This document shows, in pieces, positions 63,417 to 64,000 of a stretch of 64,000 nt of DNA (position 1 is its first letter; the number at the start of each line of letters is the position of its first letter). The position numbers and the translations under genes were made by a program. Below the pieces are notes generated by a model, which saw only the letters and a list, made by a program, of their open reading frames with translations, was not told the origin of the DNA and made no database searches. The stretch is from Candidatus Dietzia intestinigallinarum (lineage in GTDB: Bacteria > Actinomycetota > Actinomycetes > Mycobacteriales > Mycobacteriaceae): positions 1 to 64,000 of the forward strand of contig DWWG01000234.1 of NCBI GenBank assembly GCA_019119875.1, in the 5' to 3' direction.

Positions 63417-64000
63417 ATGAGCGGGACCGTCGGTGCGGACCACGCGCGGGCACTCCGGCAGGGCCGGGCGCAGATCCTGGGCGCCGACCCCTCGATGAGT
63501 CCGGCGGTTCGGGTGCGCACCGCCCTGCGGGAGCTGTACGAACGGGAACTGGGTCTCATGGCGCGGGAGTCGGGGATCGTCGAGGGCTCCGGGTTCGCGC
63601 TGGTCGCCCTCGGTGGCCTGGGACGTGGCGAGGTCCTGCCGCTGTCGGATCTCGACCTGCTGCTCGTCCACGAGCGGCGCCCGGGGCGTGACCTGGAGGA
63701 GGTGGCGGATTCCCTCTGGTACCCGCTGTGGGATTCCGGGATCGGTCTGGATCACAGTGTCCGGACCGTGGACCAGTGTCTGTCGGTGGCGGCATCGGAC
63801 GTGTGCGCCGGGCTGGGGCTGCTGGACGCCCGGGTGCTGGCCGGGGACGGAGACCTCGGGGCCCTCGTGGTGGACGGCGCCCGCCGGCAGTGGCGGCACC
63901 AGATCGCCTCGCGGTTCGACGAGGTGATCGCCGAGGCGGCCGCGCGCCGTCAACGGGCCGGGGTGGTCGCCCACCTCACCGAACCCGATCTGAAGAACGG
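63417..64000 (+). CDS. glnD: PII nucleotidyltransferase GlnD (5' part, cut by window end)
   Basis: The frame runs from an ATG at 63417 (ribosome site GGGGAAGGAG) to the window end, 194 complete codons. It has the nucleotidyltransferase motif ALGGLGRGEVLPLSDLDLLL at about 70-89 with the catalytic Asp pair. GlnD modifies and de-modifies PII according to nitrogen state; in actinobacteria it adenylylates rather than uridylylates. The rest (HD and ACT domains) is outside the window. The gene is 37 bases after glnK. Confidence 0.93.
   Translation, partial: MSGTVGADHARALRQGRAQILGADPSMSPAVRVRTALRELYERELGLMARESGIVEGSGFALVALGGLGRGEVLPLSDLDLLLVHERRPGRDLEEVADSLWYPLWDSGIGLDHSVRTVDQCLSVAASDVCAGLGLLDARVLAGDGDLGALVVDGARRQWRHQIASRFDEVIAEAAARRQRAGVVAHLTEPDLKN

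Overview
The window is a 64 kb piece of a high-GC actinobacterial chromosome. Gene order matches Mycobacterium tuberculosis from Rv3006 (lppZ) to Rv2918c (glnD) almost gene for gene: lppZ, doxX, cfp6, ilvBNC, an Rv2997-type oxidoreductase, serA, leuB, gltX, the IclR regulator, leuCD, hupB, mutT1-ppk-fbiD, gpsA, ddl, DUF3515, thiL, ung, fakA-like, recG, rsmD, coaD, sepIVA, DUF177, rnc, mutM, osmC, acyP, smc, ftsY, amt-glnK-glnD. This places it in the Mycobacteriales. Dietzia or a near relative is my guess from gene content, not something the sequence proves. Nothing here looks like phage, plasmid, CRISPR or an insertion sequence.

Layout. 1-16 kb: branched-chain amino acid and serine synthesis (ilvD; ilvBNC behind a transcription attenuator; serA; leuB), with an lppZ-like lipoprotein, a DoxX protein, a DUF3533-type membrane protein, a PH-like protein and a lipoprotein of unknown role. 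15.6-22 kb: a cNMP/CBS/DUF294 protein paired with a DnaQ-like exonuclease, a FAH-family enzyme, isochorismate synthase, gltX, tRNA-Gln and tRNA-Glu. 22-24.6 kb: a TetR-MFS efflux pair enclosed between two nearly identical tRNA-Glu genes. 24.7-28.2 kb: IclR regulator, divergent leuCD, hupB. 28.2-46.5 kb: conserved housekeeping genes (NTP and polyphosphate metabolism, F420, lipid and wall precursors, repair, CoA, ribosome maturation, RNase III). 46.5-51.7 kb: an inserted minus-strand module (XRE protein, histidine kinase, response regulator, ABC ATPase, two permeases, plus a small monooxygenase-like gene) between mutM and osmC, which are neighbours in M. tuberculosis. 51.9-64 kb: osmC, acyP, smc, an inserted sdhCAB operon, ftsY, and amt-glnK-glnD cut by the window end.

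How the genes connect. Branched-chain synthesis seems to be controlled at several points: the ilvB leader peptide and terminator, an LtbR-like IclR repressor facing leuCD with divergent promoters sharing one -10 element, and a short leucine/valine/isoleucine-containing reading frame overlapping the leuC start. Nitrogen uptake and sensing (amt-glnK-glnD) is preceded by a good GlnR-type box. Many operons use 1-4 base stop/start overlaps.

The most striking general feature is the number of start codons with a TANNNT -10 hexamer 6-8 bases upstream, the pattern of leaderless transcripts. In three cases the hexamer's TAG is the stop codon of the preceding gene. The most promising candidates for new biology are the leuC leader/shared promoter, the XRE-kinase-regulator-ABC module with its perfect 11-bp inverted repeat, and the tRNA-flanked efflux cassette. 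All functional statements are from reading sequence and family knowledge; no search was run.
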